64,000 nucleotides of DNA from Lutjanus erythropterus. Taxonomy: Eukaryota > Chordata > Actinopteri > Lutjaniformes > Lutjanidae. The translations under genes and the position numbers were made by a program. The stretch lies in NCBI GenBank assembly GCA_020091685.1, contig CM034595.1:11646525-11710524 (forward strand), read 5' to 3'. The notes beneath the pieces are model-generated. The model had not been told where the DNA came from. It saw nothing but the letters and a program-made list of their open reading frames with translations, and did no database searches. The number at the start of each line of letters is the position of its first letter. Positions within the stretch are counted from its first letter, which is position 1. Below are positions 14,101-25,140 of this stretch, in pieces.

Positions 14101-15069
14101 TCTTCATGCTACAACAAGCTGAAACAAAGTTCACTGTGAATACAATTACTATATTGACCCTGTTTGTTTGTTTTTATCATCAACAGTTATATCAACCTCA
14201 ATACAAGACAAGATTTGTCTGAATTTTCCTGGCTTCATCACAGATTTGTTTTTTAGGATTTTATCAGAGTAAACTGCATGCTCACATTTTGTTTCACAAA
14301 GGACTCAAGCCTCAGTTCACTGGGTGAAAGTCCTGTGTTTATTTGAGGCATGCTTCTCTAAAAGCAGTGACGACTTAAAGTCAAGTGCAAGTGTGGTGTT
14401 TAGAAGACACTGGCTGATGTGTTCCTCATGATTGGATGAACAATGAACAGTGTTTCACATTCAAGCCAATCAGAGGCAGAGTAGGGTGGGTTATGCCTTT
14501 GTCATTCTGGGGAAAAAAATATCGCTCACAGGCCGGCTGCTGCCTGCAGCACGCTGATGACCCACGAGAGGGCAGAGGACAAGTCTCACGTTGCATAAAA
14601 CAAGTTTGTCAGGAAAGAATTGATGATATTGATGTTGCATGATACAAATGATATCACAGGGTTAAGACATGTTGATCATCAGGACATAGTATTTTCCTTC
14701 AGAAGGAAATCTTATGCAAATCTTGCAACATAAAAAAAGACATTTTTAATTATGAAATCTACTCTCTAGCATCTTCCAAGAGTAAAGGTCACTCAGGAAA
14801 GGTCCGTATATTATTAACATTTTACATCCTCAACTATCATGCAGTTACTCGACATTCAGTAAAAACAAACTAGTAACCTTGCCTGGCTGGCTTTCACTGT
14901 TGGTGATTCTACACATAAAAGGTCATTCTCGGTTTGTATGTTCACATTTTACATGTATCATATCAAGTCCCGTCTTTGTGCAAGCTCGGGAATCAAAGCC
15001 ACCAGATATCTCACAGCTCGAGCCACGATGCTACACTCTCCTCCTGATCTCTGCACTTCCCCGCATCTG

Positions 15070-15190
15070 TCCCTCCAGCGCATGTGGCAGATGCCGTGCG
15101 GCCGCAGCTTTTCTCGGGGAGGCCGCGGAGCTGTCAGCTCAGATCCGTCTTCGTTTAGGGGGCCGCTCGTTCATTAAGCCCAACATGGCT
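15070..15190. promoter_or_regulatory. Small CpG-rich patch, candidate regulatory element
   Basis: Within AT-rich surroundings this segment is locally GC-rich and CpG-dense, including gcggccgc, ccgcggag and ggggccgctcg. No TATA box, splice pattern or recognisable frame accompanies it. It could be an unmethylated regulatory island for a distant gene, an unannotated non-coding transcript start, or chance. The nearest known gene, tpbg, lies 8 kb away. Confidence 0.3.
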
Positions 15191-15796
15191 CAACAGGAGG
15201 CAGGCTTCCACAAACACGCTCATGTACGGCCTCATAAATCCACATTAGAGAAAGCCGAGGCATCTCATGTGGAGGGAGGTTGCAGGAGGTGGTGTTTGAG
15301 GGGGTCGATGACAAGTAGATGCAACTAGCTAACTAATACATCCAGGAGGCATCAGAGAGATTTAGGGAATCTCTGTTGCTTTGTTGAGAAAAAGAAAATC
15401 TTCCCCATAATTTCAGTCTAACAAAGCGTGCCACATGTGTCTGCCATTTACATAGCCAGATTTTTTTTTTCTAAAGGAAAGGTCAGTGGTGGGGGCAACT
15501 TGCCAGGTGTTTGTGGAGCAGCAGACCAGTGCGGTGCGGTGAATGTAATTACGGCACTCTGGCAATCTGATAACCTGCCAGTCTGTCTCTCAACACCAGG
15601 AAAGTGCCCTGGCATATTAAATGTGGCTCAACAAACATGGCTGTGAGCAGAAAACAGTGTCTGTGTGTGCAGTATGTTCTGAGGTAGGGGTAGCGGGTGG
15701 GACAGGGTTTGACTGATGATTGGGTTATGAAGGCCAATATGTTGAAGTTTCAAAGATTTAGTTTTTCTTGGAAAGGTCAGACCACTAAACCTCTCC

Positions 15797-16952
15797 TTTA
15801 AAGGATAGGTTCAAAAATTCCAAGCCACACAGTACAGTTTAGCCACTGCCATTGAAAGAACTGTTGATCCTTTTTAAGTGCAGTGCAACTCCAAATTAAG
15901 ACATCACAGCGTTTCCCTTTTGTCAACAGTGTCTTTTTCTGATAGATTAGATTATTTAATGTGAGAGATACTATCTATCACAAATGGTGTCATGCCAGGA
16001 GTTTAGAGAAGCAGGCACCAGCATGGAAGCTAAGTTGCGGTGGTAAGATTCAGCAACAAAAGGTACAAAAGGTATTTTAGCCACTTAGAAAAGGTCCACC
16101 TAAAAAAATCTAATATAAGTTAAAGTGTGTGCTATATTTAGAATATTTCCACCGCTTTTCTTTGCTGTTGGACAGCCTTTTCAGATGGGAAGCCACTGTT
16201 ATATAAGCCAAATATTGCTCTTAACCAAACTCCATGAGTGAAATCAGTAATTTTATTTTGCAGAACATGAGTTGCTGCTCTTCTGTTGCCTCAATCTGTT
16301 AGTTTGTTTGTATTACTGTGAAGTTTTTTTGAGCTTTGCTATAAAAACTAAATCAGCATTTGAAGAATCAGAGCTGTTCTTTGTTTTTGATGTCACAGTG
16401 ATACAAGTTAGATTTGGTTCGGTGTTCTAGTGTGCATAAACTACAAGTTATATGAAAAATACAAAAATGTGAAAATATCAGTTATCAGTATCAGCTGAAA
16501 AAAATCAGCATCGTGCATCCCGAGAATATAATGGAACTAGATGTGTGACTTCTGGGTTTCACAAGGACAGTTTGGATTCACCAGTCACACAATAACACTA
16601 ACTAACAGATCAAGGCAGCGGCAGACCAGCAACTCCTGTGTTCTTTGAGGTAAAATTACTGATTTCGCCCGTGGAGTTTGGTTGGTTTGGATATCTGGCA
16701 CAGTTTCCCGTTGTTAAAGGCTGTCAAAGGGTCAAGGTTAAGTGGTGAAAGCATTAAACATAGTGTACACTTACAATGATATTGAATTTTTCAGTTGGAC
16801 CTTGAGTGGATAAAATACTGTCTGTGCTGGTACTCCTCTCTGCTCCTGCAAACTGGAGGTGTGCCGTCTGGCATTTACTGTAGGTAATAGACTGACTACC
16901 AATAAGTACCTCACACATTCCCACATTAAATATTCTGCACTATCTCTTTAAT
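15797..16952. mobile_element. TTAA-flanked foldback element, nested and degenerate
   Basis: The right end read backwards gives ttaaagagatagtgcagaat, then 'gaggtacttattggtagtcag' with small changes and a block with 'cagtttgcaggagcagagag'. The left half (15941-16350) carries the same blocks in forward orientation: 'gagagatact', 'gagaagcaggcaccagcatggaagctaag', 'gtattttagccactta' and 'ggacagccttttcagatggga'. Two long inverted arms thus face each other around fragments of other elements. Three other stretches of the window carry the same arms (23055-23400, 36813-37465 and, in part, 16550-16952 itself). The left edge is either 15797 (ttaaaggatag) or about 15941. TTAA edges suggest piggyBac-like mobilisation, which is an inference. 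Confidence 0.65.
16365..16523. mobile_element. Fragment of hAT-like MITE nested in the foldback element
   Basis: The segment contains 'agatttggttcggt', 'ttatatgaaaaatacaaaaatg' with small changes, 'atcagttatcagtatcagct' and ends in 'gtgcatccc'. The same series of words in the same order makes up the right half of the MITE at 17909-18280, so this is a second, left-truncated copy. Just after it, 'agaatataatggaactagatg' is a scrap of the same host family that flanks the second copy. Confidence 0.6.
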
Positions 16953-17600
16953 TAATGTGTTTTTGCTTCATGCATGTAGTGTATTAACTATACTCATCTA
17001 TTTCGTACTCCTCCACAAGCCTCGTGGGTTATAGAACGGCAGCAGGGGGATGAGACTTTTGTTCTCTGACTTTATCTTGAAGACAGCACTCCTCCCTGGG
17101 CTGGTACACCCATTGTCTGGAAGGCTAAAGAGAGTGAACAAAAGTCTCCCATGTGCAGTTAAAGCCACAGATTACATCAAAGTTTGCAACATAATTGGCT
17201 GCAGCGCCTCGCTCTGCAAGACAAATAGTGATTCATATCTGGCTGGACCTAAAACCAGTCTTCAGATATGTGAATTACAAAAATCAGGAGGGGATCTTCC
17301 AGAGTTACGGGGGCTTTTTCTGTATCTTTTAGTGTTTCCATTGACAGTGTTGCCCGGGGGGACGGAAAGTAACACAAGGACAAGATTTTGCACAAAAATA
17401 TGTTAACTTTGCAAGATAGCCACCTGCTTTGTCTTACTGACCACTGAAACCATTAGCTGCTGCTTAAATTTGGGATGCAATTTTGCACTGAAAGAAGACT
17501 GTTTTGTTTCCACATTTCTTCCACTGGAGTGGAAGGAAATCTTCACTGCACTGCCATTCAATGTAAAGCTAGACCTGTGAGTACTGTGTAGGACAGACAA

Positions 17601-17624
17601 CCCCCCCCCCCCCCCAAAAAAAAA
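17601..17624. repeat. Poly-C/poly-A tract
   Basis: Fifteen C residues followed directly by nine A residues. Length is probably polymorphic and may be an assembly weak point. Confidence 0.9.
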
Positions 17625-17761
17625 GATAAAAATTATAGTTTATTGTTAGATCTCATGCCCAGTCATCAAATGCCCAACAATCATCTATATCACTGACCTG
17701 TGATTGGCGAAAGAGGAGCAGATCTCTAATTTTCTCTCACACCACTTGAATAACATTATGT

Positions 17762-18500
17762 TTTAAAGGTAATTTTCACCCCAAAATCAAAAATACGTCT
17801 TCTTCCACTTACCTGTAGTTCTGTTAATCCATCTAGATTGTTTTGGTGTGAGTTTCAGAGTTTTTGAGATGTTGGTTGTAAAAATATCTGCTTTCTCCTA
17901 AATATAATAGGGATACACAGTAAAGATAAGGGCAGATAAATAATTAGATGATATTGGCCTATCCAGGTGTATTGGTCTATATCAGTATCTGTGAATACTA
18001 GCAGATAAATATCGGCTACACTAATATCTGATTTGACAAATTCTTTAGCAAAAGGCTAACTGTTCATTATTTTTGTTGTCATAGTGGTGTCAGATTTGGT
18101 TCGGTCAGAGTCCATCTTTGCTCACTACATCTAAGCCTTTCTCAACTTCTGGTGTTATATGAACATATTTTTAAAATACAAAAATGAGAAATTATCAGTT
18201 AGCTTGTCTGCATTAGCCATGAGAAGCAGGTATCAGTTATCTGTATTGGCTGAAAAAAGGATCCACACCACGCATCCCTAGAATACACTAGATCTAGATG
18301 ATACTCAGCTTGTGGTGCTCAAAGCGCTAAATAAACAAATAAAATTCAACATTGATGTCTTTTTACAGGAATCATGAGCCGTTAAATCAAGATGATCCAC
18401 AGACCTTATTGTGAGCAGTTTCACCGTGCAGAGGGAAGTGTGCATGTACAGTGCAAGATGTAAACATTCATGGCGTCATCCTCAGCTGAGTTGTTACCCC
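17762..18500 (+). mobile_element. Teleost MITE with a hAT-like MITE inserted
   Basis: The outer element begins ttttaaaggtaattttcacc and continues with 'gttctgttaatccatctagattgttttggtgtgag' with small changes. It resumes after the insertion with 'actagatctagatgatactcagcttgtggtgctcaaagcg' and 'atgatccacagaccttattgtgagcagtttca'. This word order is that of a widespread teleost non-autonomous DNA element as I remember it. A minus-strand copy of its left part lies at 18870-18998. Confidence 0.65.
17909..18280. mobile_element. hAT-like MITE, nested
   Basis: The left end agggatacac and right end cgcatcccta form an inverted pair of the 'AGGGATGCAC' type seen on hAT elements. The flanking octamers aatataat and aatacact agree at 6 of 8 positions and look like an eroded target-site duplication within the host element. 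No coding sequence. Confidence 0.65.
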
Positions 18501-18869
18501 TTGTCTTGTAAGGTTGTCAAAAGTATTGATACTTAAATACTTTTGCAATTCCACATTTAAAACAATAGAATATTTGTTAATTATAGTATTGAAAAAAACG
18601 ATTAATGTGCTGATTCAAGATTTTAGTCCAATTCAGTCTTCACTATCCTGTCTGAAACACTGTTTAGTGATTTTTTCTGTCCCATCACTGTGTGCAGGTT
18701 GTTAGTTAAAAAACTTTTTTTTTTACTTTTTGCTATGATATTCCAAGCTGTATCATTTTTGTATTTTTCTACATGAAAGTGCTCATAACAATGTCTGTGG
18801 ATTATCTGTGGAGTAAGTAGGTCATGATTTCTGGAAAGTCACATTGCTGTTTAGTTTTTCAAATATATT

Positions 18870-18998
18870 TTTTTGGCTCTTTGTTCACCACAAGCCATGT
18901 AGTTCCATTATACTCAAAAACAGGCAGACATCTCCACAGCCGATATCTCCAAAATTCTGCATCCCACACCAAAACAGTATAGATGGATAAATAGCACG
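18870..18998 (-). mobile_element. Minus-strand fragment of the 17762-18500 MITE family
   Basis: Read on the minus strand the segment gives 'gtgctatttatccatctata', 'tgttttggtgtggga', 'gagatatcggctgtggagat' and 'tataatggaacta', followed by 'ggcttgtggtg'. These words occur in the same order in the left half and the post-insertion part of the element at 17762-18500, but with no hAT insertion, so this copy shows the empty-site arrangement. Confidence 0.65.
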
Positions 18999-19946
18999 AC
19001 AGGGAGGAGGAGCAGGAAAAATATGCTACTATCCTTTTGAACCCAGGGTAAAAATAATGAAGCATTCATGCACACTCGATTTGTTAAAGCCTCCAATTGA
19101 CTTTCAGTATAATATTAATCCATTATACAGTAAAAGAATGCGTCTCAGTATGTCACATCCATCTTTGTAGAGGTCAGTGATACTCATTCAACAACATCTA
19201 CTTTAATAAAAGATTTTCTTTTAAAAATCGACCTCTCATATCTGTACATGAAGATAATGCTCTACATCTGTAGGTGAGGGACTGTTCAGACAAAAGTCTA
19301 GCCGTCGAATAGAACTCTTTCTGTCTGTAATCCAACAATAGTCTGGCCTCAGTGGGCAGTCCCGCTCCTGTCTGGAAATGAGCTTTAGACGACGGCCCTC
19401 GCAGACAGCAAAGAGTCCGGGGAGCTGCCCGAGACACGCCGCTGCCTCCCTGGATCTCAGTTGACACCGTAAGTCAATGACCGGCTATTTAGACGTCTGT
19501 GCCGTTTGGAGACCAGTGTTAACAAGCACAAAGGGGCCACTGAATGAACCAGGGAAGGTGTCGCCTTGCTAATAGAACAAAGAGCGCTCTCCACACTCAT
19601 CTGTTTTATTCTTCATCCTTTTCAACCAGTCACTCCCTCACTTGCTTTCTTTTTTTCTCCCCCCCTCACTGTAATTACACCTGCTCTGCCAAGCGTAGCT
19701 CGAGGCGTGGCTGGGCAAAATCACTCGTTAATATGAATCTGCAGAGAGTGCGAAGAGGAGGCGGACTACTCGCTGACAGTCTCTGTGGAAACATTAGGTT
19801 GTAAGCAGCCTGCACCTGTATGTCCCCTCCTGGGACCAAGAGGTAAAGAAGCCTCACTTCGGGGAATTGTGTGTGTACGTGTTAAGTGAGACCATCCATT
19901 TTAGAAACGAACCTGCAACAATTACAAATCCACAGTGAGGAAACAA

Positions 19947-20640
19947 ATAGGGCCACAACCAACAATTATTATCCTCATCAATTAATCTATCATTTATTCT
20001 CACGATTAATCAATTAATCGTTTAGTCTATAAAATCAGGGCTCAACAATGAGGTCTGCCCACTTGCCCAGGGCATCTCATTTGGCAAACCAGCCAAGTGG
20101 TAAAAAAAAAGAATAAAACTACTGAAATATTCTGATAATTGATTAATCATGAAGTAATTTTTCATGCAATAATGGCAGAAAATGAAGATTTCAGCCTCTA
20201 AAACATGGAGATTTCCCACTTCTCTTTGTTGATTATCATATTAAACTTTTGGGGTTTTAGACTAACAAGACATTTAAAGAAATCACCTTGTACTTTGAAA
20301 AACTAGAATGGACATTTTTTACTATTTTCTGATATTTTGTAGATGTTGCTGCCCTAGATTGAACATGACAATTACTTTAATCATTGTTGTTATTTGATAA
20401 CCCCTAATGAACGAAACTATTTGTACAATGGCAAGTAAAAATTGACATCTCACAGTAGATTTCTGACCCAGTTTCCCAACAAGGCAAGTGAAAAAAAAAA
20501 AACACAGAAAACATTAACACTGAATCCTGAAAAACAAAAAACTGTGAAAAATGCTCATCACATTTCCCAGAACCCAAAGTGACGTCTTCAGATTTCTTCT
20601 TTTGTCCAACCAACAGTCCAGTTTACACCATAATTAGCAT
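19947..20640. mobile_element. Composite of common teleost 'attaatcgattaatcg' repeat
   Basis: The left part (19960-20025) has 'acgattaatcaattaatcg' and 'agtctataaaatca'. The right part (20545-20625) has 'tttcccagaacccaaagtgacgtcttcagat' with small changes, then 'ttttgtccaaccaacagtcca'. Both are parts of one ubiquitous acanthomorph repeat as I remember it. The piece at 20038-20110 ('cagggctcaacaa...cttgcccagggc') appears to be another element inserted in it. The family also occurs at about 61492-61810. Confidence 0.55.
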
Positions 20641-23054
20641 GTATATAGGTTTTTTTTAAATGTGGCTAAATCCACTAAAAACAGGCAGTTGACCCTTTTC
20701 CTATTGCAAATAGACCCATTTGGCTTTCTGTTCTTTTGTGATGTGCACCGAGACTCAAGGCTTGTGTGTGTGTGCAGGAGAACAGAGGGAGAGTTTTGTT
20801 TGTGGGTTTTTTGTCCAGTGTAAAATGGTTCTAACTAATAGCCTTTGGGTTTGGGAGTTTTCACTGACGGAAATCAACCTGTAAAATCACAATCTCACAA
20901 AGGGCCATAAAAGAAGGTGTGATCATCAGAATAGAAGCCTGAGAAACACACTTTGAAGCCAATGAGAATAATAATCCTATAATAAAAAATGTGCAGCTTA
21001 TTACAGACTGCTACACACTCCTTATCTCCAAGATTGGCGATGCTGTTTTTGTCTCCTAGACAAAGAGATTTCCAGGCAGGAAGTGTGAAACCGAAGGTGT
21101 GACGACACGTCTTCAGCCCTCTGAGACGGAGGAGCGGCTGCTGTGTTTGTCAGGAGACATACAGAGCATTAACACCAGCCGGAGCACCAGACCAGACAGA
21201 TAGTGTTACACAGGCAGCGCCTCCCTTCCTCATGTCAAACGGGCGTAATCAGACACATCCAGAGACCAGATCAGAATTATGGCAGCTGTTGATGGCAAAA
21301 ACGTTTCTTCGTGCTGAAATACACAGATAGGCTGTGCCATGACGACACGCTGTGTTGCTGCGAGATACAGCGAGGGGGGAAATCTGTGCACGAGCCATGC
21401 TGTTCTACTACAAATGACATGTAGCTGCAGGCGATGCAAGGCCAAGTTGTTAGAGATGTTTGTGCGAAAGAGTGAGGAGCTGGAGGGAGGAAGAGGGAAA
21501 TTATTATCTATCTTTGCTCTTCACAAGGCCAAGGAAGTTCACAGTCGTCCCTGTGTGCAGACACAACAAACATCTTCATTAATTTAGACTGCCAGCGAGA
21601 CAGCAACATGCATTGTATACTCTTCAAAGGAATACCACATTAATTATTAAACCATTCTATACTGGACGGCACAAAAACAGCAATTGACAGTAGGGTAGGA
21701 ACACTAATGGAAAAGACTTTTTCCAAGAATGCCACCTAACCTAAAACAGGGTTACATTAGAAGCAAAGCTGCTTGAGCTCATTTCCATAATACCTCTGTG
21801 TGCCCCCATGAGAATCTCGGGTTCACTTAGCCTTCATTAGCATTTACCACGAAACAGCATCTACTACTTTTTCCTCGCTTTCTGCAGCTGGAGTATATTG
21901 AAAGGCTTTCAGTGTGTGCTGGAGTCTATGGGTGGGGGCTGTTGGATGTGAAAGCTGCCCACTGGCTGCAGCTCACAGACATTATTTGAGGGAATTCGCT
22001 GCGGAGCCAAGGATTTTTATCAGATTCACAGCAGGAAGCAAATTGGACCGGAGATAACAGTTGGCTACTCTTCATCACCTATAGACCCACGGATAGAGGG
22101 AGCTCATTTAAATTCAGACACCATACCATCTATTCAACTTCTCAATTTGACTTTCCAGCTCACTTGTTAACGGAAGGAGAGCTCAAACTGTTACTGTAGA
22201 GTTTCACACATGTTGAACTTGTTGACAACTGGAGTGTTTGTCATACGTTTCGTGCTAGCTGTGGCACCGCCTCAGGAAGTGTCTCTGCCGTGTCAAAGCC
22301 TTTGGATCATATTCCTCAGTTTTCAGATGAAAAGGTCCTTAGTCGAGACATGCACCATCAATCCAGAGGCATTTTATTTAGCTGAATATCTTCACAGAAA
22401 AAAATTTGAGCAATTACATCCACCTAGTAAATCCAAAAAACTATGCAATGTGCACTATAATCATTCAAAAAAGGCATACTGTATATCACAAATTCACATA
22501 TTAAAAAGAGCAAACTCATAAACAAGCAGTACAGCATTTCTCTGCAGCAGAGGCATAATGAGAAGGATGCAATGACCAGCATATGTGTTTTCGACAGGTA
22601 TTCTTTCACTTAAAAGTCAATGAACTCCATCCGTTTATCCTTTATGAAAAGTAAAAATAGAACATATCACTCTTTGCAACTCTCCAAAAAAAAAAAAAAC
22701 AAACCCTTCGCCATGATTCATTGTCCATGCAATGTTACACGGAAGAAACGCAGCCGACATCGCAGCTGCCAGGTACTTCTATAGGACATGCGGCAGTGGT
22801 TGAATAGAGGTTGAGAGAGGAGTTAATTAGGAGCCATGACAGATGTCAAATCTGAATAGCATCGTGGGGGGAAAGGGGGCGAGGGGAGGAAGACTTTCAT
22901 GCAAATCTTAAAGAGATCGTTAGGGATATCTGACGTGGGGGTGTGCGAAACGCTTACCGACGGCCTGTGTATTAGCTACAATAACTGGTGGTCATGCCTT
23001 CAGTTTGTAGAAGCAGAGAGGATGATCAGCACGGATGCTTATGCCACATCCTGC
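20641..23054. other. Gene-free stretch downstream of tpbg
   Basis: No exon was recognised. The part from about 22370 to 23055 may belong to the tpbg 3' UTR (minus strand), since TTTATT at 22373-22378 reads AATAAA on the minus strand. The block 21000-22200 is non-repetitive and of higher complexity than its surroundings, but nothing specific can be claimed for it. Confidence 0.45.
22373..22378 (-). terminator. Candidate polyadenylation signal of tpbg
   Basis: On the minus strand this reads AATAAA, about 1.08 kb past the tpbg stop codon. I did not establish a downstream GU-rich element or rule out all variant signals, so this is only a plausible 3' end. Confidence 0.3.
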
Positions 23055-23400
23055 TTTGGACAGGGTCAGCAATAAAAGGTTTTAGCCACTTAAAAATGGT
23101 GCACCTAAAGAAATCTAGAACAATTTAAGTGTACACTATATTTAGAAAATTTTAACTGCTTTACTTTGCAATCAGACAGCCTTTTCTGTCAGGAAACTGC
23201 CGTTATATGAGCCAAATATCGCACTCTTTGTTGCTGACCCTGTCCACAGCAGTACAATGCTTAGCTTCGAACACTGGTACTCCTCTCTGATTCTCCAAAC
23301 TGAGGGCGTGCAGACCAGAATTTAGTGTAGCTAATACACTGACTATCAAAAAGTACCTCATACAGCCCTGTGTCAAATAATCCAAACTATCCCTTTAACA
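23055..23400. mobile_element. Foldback element just past the tpbg stop
   Basis: The left arm starts near ggacagggtcagcaa (about 23058), and its inverse ttgctgaccctgtcc follows near 23228. The right arm then gives 'ggtactcctctctgattctcc', 'tagtgtagctaatacactgac' and 'caaactatccctttaa', the same outer sequence (inverted) as in the copies at 15797-16952 and 36813-37465. Part of the left arm is missing, so the ends are unequal. It ends in TTAA. It starts 58 bp past the tpbg stop and so probably lies in its 3' UTR. Confidence 0.65.
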
Positions 23401-23454
23401 GTATAAGTCAGTTAATATCTCACTGTGGGGTTTAAGACAGTGTCCCATCCTCTC

Positions 23455-24600
23455 TCACACATCTGAATTGATGCTCAGGTTGGCTAAACGAGGGTCAGAG
23501 TTTATCTCGTACCTGTAATGGTACCCCTCCATGTGGTCCCTACAAGCATCCCGGATGTTGTACATCCACCGCTTGATGCCTTTTCTGTTCAGGTAGAGCA
23601 CCAGCAGGAATATGACACCGATCAGGGCCAGTACCAGCCCCAGGAAAACATAAGAAGTCTCCAGCACACCCTCCATGTCGCCTGGACACTTAAGCTGTGA
23701 CAGATCTAGCTGTAGGAGCGGCTGGCGTCTCAGGCCATCGGGCTCCTCGCAGGTCAGGTTTTGCGCATCGACGATCTGAGTGGAATTTTTCAGCCATGGC
23801 AGCATGTCGTCGAGTAAGCAGTCACATCGCCAGGGGTTCCCCGAGAGGCGGACGCGGAGGCCGGGCTTGAGGCTGAACTCTGCCATGGCAGTGGTGGTGA
23901 GGTCCGTCAGGCTGTTGTCCCTCAGGTCAAGGTCACGCAGCGGTGGCACCCTCAGCGTCCCGTTCTGGATGGAGATGATGGAACTGTTCTGCAGGCTGAG
24001 GTTGACCAGGTTGGGGAAGCTGGAGAACATGTCAGCTGGTGGAAACACAAGGTCATTGTTGGACAGGTCCAAGACAGTCAGCTGGAGGAGGGTCCCTCTC
24101 TGCAGGATGCTCAGGAGCACACCAATGGTGGAGTGATTGTGAAAAGAGCTGCTGAGGTTCAGGACCTGCAGGGTGTTGTTATAAACGAAAGCACTTTCAT
24201 TGAAACTCTGGATATTGTTGTTGCTCAGGTCCAGCAGCACAAGTTTTGGCAGGTTGTCAAATACCTTTGCATCCACAGTCTCCAGCTTATTCCCACTGAG
24301 ATAGAGATCAGTTAACTGTTCCAGCCTATCTGGGAAAGAGTCCACACTAATACAGGAAATGTTGTTTCCTGTGACGAACAGGGATCTGGTGTTGGCTGGT
24401 AAAGAATGCGGTATGGCGTCCAAGTCCTGGTTTTGGCATTTCACAGTTTGTGAGAAGCACTCGCATTTGTCCGGACAGCCGTGACAGGACAGTGCTACCG
24501 CGAGGAGGAAGAGCAAATAAATCATCCCAGATCTGTGCGATCTCTCTCGGAAGATGATTTCTCCACGGTTATATCCACACGACGTGCTCAACAGGCGCAT
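23455..24600 (-). CDS. tpbg: Trophoblast glycoprotein (5T4/Waif1 family)
   Basis: Single-exon gene for a type I plasma-membrane leucine-rich-repeat protein; family members inhibit Wnt/beta-catenin signalling in zebrafish and affect cell motility. Of 381 residues, the order is: hydrophobic signal segment 26-41, LRR N-cap with C42, C46, C48 and C55, about six to seven LRRs (roughly 60-250), LRR C-cap with NPWRCDC (255-261) plus C284 and C305, transmembrane helix about 317-337, and a short tail. The block TSYVFLG.VLALIG and the tail IRDACRDHMEGYHYRYEIN ending in SDV (a PDZ-binding-type end) match human TPBG nearly residue for residue. Several NxS/T sites fit a glycoprotein. Human TPBG is 420 residues, so the ectodomain is somewhat shorter here. 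Met1 has a good Kozak context, but Met26 (24525) directly precedes the signal peptide and may be the true start. Whether this is the a or b teleost paralogue is unresolved. Confidence 0.95.
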   Translation of the reverse strand: MRLLSTSCGYNRGEIIFRERSHRSGMIYLLFLLAVALSCHGCPDKCECFSQTVKCQNQDLDAIPHSLPANTRSLFVTGNNISCISVDSFPDRLEQLTDLYLSGNKLETVDAKVFDNLPKLVLLDLSNNNIQSFNESAFVYNNTLQVLNLSSSFHNHSTIGVLLSILQRGTLLQLTVLDLSNNDLVFPPADMFSSFPNLVNLSLQNSSIISIQNGTLRVPPLRDLDLRDNSLTDLTTTAMAEFSLKPGLRVRLSGNPWRCDCLLDDMLPWLKNSTQIVDAQNLTCEEPDGLRRQPLLQLDLSQLKCPGDMEGVLETSYVFLGLVLALIGVIFLLVLYLNRKGIKRWMYNIRDACRDHMEGYHYRYEINSDPRLANLSINSDV

Positions 24601-25140
24601 CTTGAACTGAACAAATCTGTCTGCGCAGACCGCCGGGCGTAAAGCTCACTTTACAACAATCCAGCCCAGTCACCGCCTTGTTCTGCCACCGGGAACAAGG
24701 CAAAGTTTTTCAACTACGTGTCCCACCTTTATCCTTTCGAAAACTGCTCCCACTTCCAGCTCAGACTCCATATAACTACCTCCAAACCATCCTCGTTTAG
24801 CATAAGTCTACGTTTCCATGAGGTTAATATAAGTGATGCGGAGGAAGCTCGCAAACTTCTTCTACGTTTCTTCTTCGTTTGTTTTCCAAAACCAAAATTA
24901 CACGATATTTTTACAGTCCAGGCAAAACAATGACGTGAATAACTTAGTCGTGGAACTTGCTCCGAAACAGACAACACTCCCTGTCTCCCAAAGGTGCCAT
25001 GTATTACTGTACAAACGTATTTCCAGCTTATCGTCCTCCTACATGGACAGAGGAGTCTGAAGGGAGCGACTGAACACAGCAGCACAGTACAAATCACTGG
25101 AAGGAGGGAGCATACCATCTTTCAACGAGAGGGGGGTGAA
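24601..25140 (-). promoter_or_regulatory. tpbg: Probable tpbg 5' UTR and promoter region
   Basis: The 540 bp upstream of the tpbg start are less repetitive than the flanks and contain CpGs. On the minus strand gttatatgg (about 24767-24775) is TATA-like. The transcription start cannot be fixed from sequence, and an upstream non-coding exon cannot be excluded. Confidence 0.35.

Larger units (their letters stand above)
9747..15796. other. Gene-free stretch
   Basis: No supported gene. The stretch includes a simple repeat at 11141-11172, a segment near 10780-10880 resembling the common teleost 'cgactttattctca' repeat family, and long unremarkable AT-rich DNA. A small CpG-rich patch at 15070-15190 is listed separately. 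Frames such as 9766-10053, 14436-14642 and 14879-15328 match no family I recognise and lack exon signals. Confidence 0.55.

Noticed and set aside
14879-15328. A 149-codon open frame across the CpG-rich patch
   Set aside because: It lacks an ATG at its first position, resembles no family I know, and its length is explained by locally high GC, which reduces stop codons.
23780-24136. Plus-strand frame of 118 codons opposite tpbg
   Set aside because: It is an antisense shadow of the LRR-coding strand, with no family match.
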